A stretch of 64,000 bases of DNA from JANMEX01 sp031422915 (GTDB lineage: Bacteria > Pseudomonadota > Alphaproteobacteria > Rhizobiales > Rhizobiaceae): assembly GCA_031422915.1 (NCBI GenBank), contig JANPEK010000119.1, forward strand, positions 1-64,000, in the 5' to 3' direction. Within the stretch, counting starts at the first letter, position 1; each line of letters begins with the position of its first letter. Both the position numbers and the translations under genes were made by a program. The notes below the pieces were generated by a model. It saw only the letters and a list, made by a program, of their open reading frames with translations. It was not told where the DNA came from and searched no databases. Below, piece after piece: positions 62,113-64,000 of the stretch.

Positions 62113-63165
62113 TTGGAAGACACAGACAAGGACAGCAAAACCGAAACCGCGACAGACAAGCGCGTCAGCGATTCGCTTGACGAAGGTAATGTGCCTTTCT
62201 CGCGTGAGGTTCCGCTGGTCGCCTCAATAGTTGTCTTATGGGCCTATTACGCCTCCTTCGGCAATGGGGACTCCATGGAGATATCAACAATTCTCCACGC
62301 CGCCGTTGATTCAAATGTCAGGCAGGAGCCGGTCTCTAATCCGGAAATGTTCAAACTGATCTGGCAGCTTTTTTCCGGTGTTGCCATTGTCTTGTCGCCA
62401 TTTTTTGTAGCGCTGGTCGTCTCTGGCCTGCTGTCCTCCATTCTTCAAAATCAACCAAGGCTCATCTCAAACCGGATCGCCCCGAAGTTTTCAAGGGTAT
62501 CGCCCGCCGCAGGCTGGAAAAGGTTGAACTCGGCGAAAAACTATTTCGACTTCTTGAAGTCGCTGATGAAAGTCGCGCTCTTTCTGTCAATTTTCTCATT
62601 TCAGATGGACGACACCATCAGGGAAGTGACCATCATGGTCCGCCGGAGCGCCGATGCCGCGCCGGTTGCCATCGCATCTTTGATCTCGCAGATGATTGCC
62701 GCCGTGTGCATCGCAGCTGTCGCCGTCGCGGCGGTCGATCTCGTCTGGCAACGGAAAAACTGGCTCAACGATCTGAAAATGACGCTGCAGCAGGTCAAGG
62801 ACGAGATCAAGCAGGCGGAGGGCGATCCGATTGTCAAAAGCCGGTTGCGATCCCTGGGCAGAAGCCGCGCGCGCAACCGCATGATGAAGTCGGTGCCAAC
62901 GGCAACATTGATCATCGCCAACCCGACACACATCGCCATTGCGCTGCGATACGACCGCGCCCGTGATGCTGCGCCAGTCGTCGTTGCCATGGGTGCGGAT
63001 TTGATCGCGCTGCGCATCCGCGAAATCGCGTCCGACCATGCCGTCCCGGTATTTGAGCAAGTTGACCTCGCCCGCGCGCTGTTCAAGGTTGTCCGGGTGG
63101 ATCAGATCATCCCGCAAAATTTCTATCAGGCGCTCGCCGTGCTGATCCGCGAGATCGAACGCTGA
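62113..63165 (+). CDS. flhB: Flagellar export switch protein FlhB
   Basis: A 350-residue protein with four membrane helices and a cytoplasmic domain holding the self-cleavage motif NPTH at residues 270-273 (in IANPTHIAIALRY), which switches export from hook to filament substrates. VKDEIKQAEGDPIVKSRLR and VPVFEQVDLARALFK are further hallmarks. The start is TTG 62113 with AAAGG upstream; there is no ATG nearby. It ends the plus-strand operon, facing the second flagellin gene. Confidence 0.95.
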   Translation: MEDTDKDSKTETATDKRVSDSLDEGNVPFSREVPLVASIVVLWAYYASFGNGDSMEISTILHAAVDSNVRQEPVSNPEMFKLIWQLFSGVAIVLSPFFVALVVSGLLSSILQNQPRLISNRIAPKFSRVSPAAGWKRLNSAKNYFDFLKSLMKVALFLSIFSFQMDDTIREVTIMVRRSADAAPVAIASLISQMIAAVCIAAVAVAAVDLVWQRKNWLNDLKMTLQQVKDEIKQAEGDPIVKSRLRSLGRSRARNRMMKSVPTATLIIANPTHIAIALRYDRARDAAPVVVAMGADLIALRIREIASDHAVPVFEQVDLARALFKVVRVDQIIPQNFYQALAVLIREIER

Positions 63166-63216
63166 AATCGCCACAGGTTTCAGGCCGCCACTTCAAGCAG
63201 CCAACCGGAAATTGGT

Positions 63217-64000
63217 TTACTGGAACAGCGCCAGAATATTCTGCGCCGAAGCGTTGGCAATCGACAGCGCCTGAATTCCAAGTTGCTGCTGCGTCTGCAA
63301 TGCCTGCAAACGCGTGGACTCCTTTGAGATATCTGCATCAACCAGTGTCCCGATCCCGAGTTCAATGGAGTCGAGCAGTGTCTTCACAAAGTCCCCTTGG
63401 ATAGAAATGCGCTTCTTCACCGCCCCGGTCTCGGACGTGGAAGACGCCAGTTGCGCAAGCTTTGCATCTACGGCGGAAATCATGTCGTCGATGTCCGTGT
63501 TGTCCACACCCACAGCAGTGACGTCGAGCGTCGTCAGCGAAACAGTCTGCGCCCCGGCACCCGTGGTCGTGAACACGCTGTCGGCAAGGCCGGACTGATT
63601 GGCTGCATCAAACAGCTCCAGCGCCGACGTATCAATATCAATTGTCTCGACGCGCACACCCGTCACCGTCCGCGTGAAAGATGAGACGATGGATTTGACC
63701 TGCACATAGCCCGTACTTGCAGAATCAACCGACAGCCAGTTCTCGCCGGAGAACGAGGCCGAGTCTGCAATGGAGCGCAGTTGATCCTGCATCGATCTGA
63801 TTTCATCCTGTATCTTCGTCCGGTCCACGCCGGGCTCCCGCGCGGCAACGATCTTGGATTTGATCTCGTCAACCACATCAATCGCGCTGTTGAGCGCAGT
63901 GTAAGTCACGTCAATCTTTGCCGATCCAAGCCCCAGCGCATCCTGCACCGTTGACAGCGCCTTGAAGTCTGACCGCATCGTTGTGGCAATCGCCCAGTAT
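63217..64000 (-). CDS. Flagellin, second copy (N-terminus cut by window end)
   Basis: About 261 residues are visible, beginning inside YWAIATTMRSD and ending ILALFQ. It aligns along its length with the flagellin at 48114-49034, with the same conserved N- and C-terminal blocks (VAAREPGVDRTKIQDEI, STRLQALQTQQQLGIQALSI) and a diverged middle. The first 40-45 residues lie beyond the window. Its stop is 51 bases from the flhB stop. Several flagellins per filament are usual in rhizobia. Confidence 0.95.
   Translation of the reverse strand, partial: YWAIATTMRSDFKALSTVQDALGLGSAKIDVTYTALNSAIDVVDEIKSKIVAAREPGVDRTKIQDEIRSMQDQLRSIADSASFSGENWLSVDSASTGYVQVKSIVSSFTRTVTGVRVETIDIDTSALELFDAANQSGLADSVFTTTGAGAQTVSLTTLDVTAVGVDNTDIDDMISAVDAKLAQLASSTSETGAVKKRISIQGDFVKTLLDSIELGIGTLVDADISKESTRLQALQTQQQLGIQALSIANASAQNILALFQ

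Noticed and set aside
1..64000. CRISPR arrays, insertion sequences, rRNA operons and prophage genes
   Set aside because: I saw no regularly spaced direct repeats, no transposase or phage structural genes and no rRNA segments in reading the window.

Overview
The window is a contiguous chromosomal segment of an alphaproteobacterium of the order Hyphomicrobiales (Rhizobiales). The signs are the argF-hslO-apaG-metZ-dcd neighbourhood, the lptC-lptA-lptB-rpoN-hpf-ptsN block, olsB next to mutS-glnD-murJ, and above all the rhizobial-type flagellar genes (motC, motE, divergent fliM/fliG, short flagellins of about 300 residues with long conserved ends). Coding density is high, there is no gene-free stretch longer than 300 bases, and many neighbours overlap as ATGA or TGATG, implying translational coupling. 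I cannot fix the genus from the sequence alone.

Layout. Positions 1-9300: end of argF, hslO, apaG, a CDP-alcohol phosphatidyltransferase, a ParD/ParE-type toxin-antitoxin pair whose toxin is frameshifted in a run of seven A, metZ behind a SAM-II riboswitch with an intrinsic terminator, a double-length dCTP deaminase, tRNA-Gly(CCC), pyrD and small membrane or secreted proteins. Two long imperfect palindromes (1731-1913 and 5682-5827) lie between genes here. Positions 8638-12778: a LuxR-type response regulator and a symporter-fused hybrid histidine kinase face each other tail to tail, resembling the CrbR/CrbS acetate-switch pair. Positions 13006-18979: mscL, an aminotransferase, a PrsDE-like type I secretion pair and galE.

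Positions 19019-24795 (minus strand): first flagellar block fliF, a FliH-like gene, motB, motC and a divergent fliK. Positions 24907-29928 (minus): ptsN, hpf, rpoN, lptB, lptA, lptC. Positions 30077-48044 (plus): sppA, ihfB, lapA-like, two RNA methyltransferases, lspA, an AcuI-like reductase, a hybrid histidine kinase, olsB, mutS, glnD, murJ, trpS, a universal stress protein and a NifU-like protein.

Positions 48114-64000: second flagellar block. A flagellin gene (minus) is followed by a long minus-strand operon (DUF1217-flgF-fliI-unknown-flgB-flgC-fliE-flgG-flgA-flgI-motE-flgH-fliL-fliP) and a divergent plus-strand operon motA-fliM-fliN-fliG-flhB. A second flagellin gene, cut by the window edge, closes the block. 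Together the two blocks encode the MS-ring, C-ring, stator and its accessory proteins, rod, L- and P-rings, part of the export gate, the export ATPase and filament subunits. flhA, fliQ, fliR, the hook genes flgE/flgD/flgK/flgL, flaF/flbT and the master regulators are not in the window. Nothing here forms a clearly new defence or mobile system. The best leads are the two palindromic elements, the frameshifted toxin, the FliH-like protein, the unknown flagellar-operon proteins, the duplicated dCTP deaminase and the relocated fliF-motBC-fliK block.
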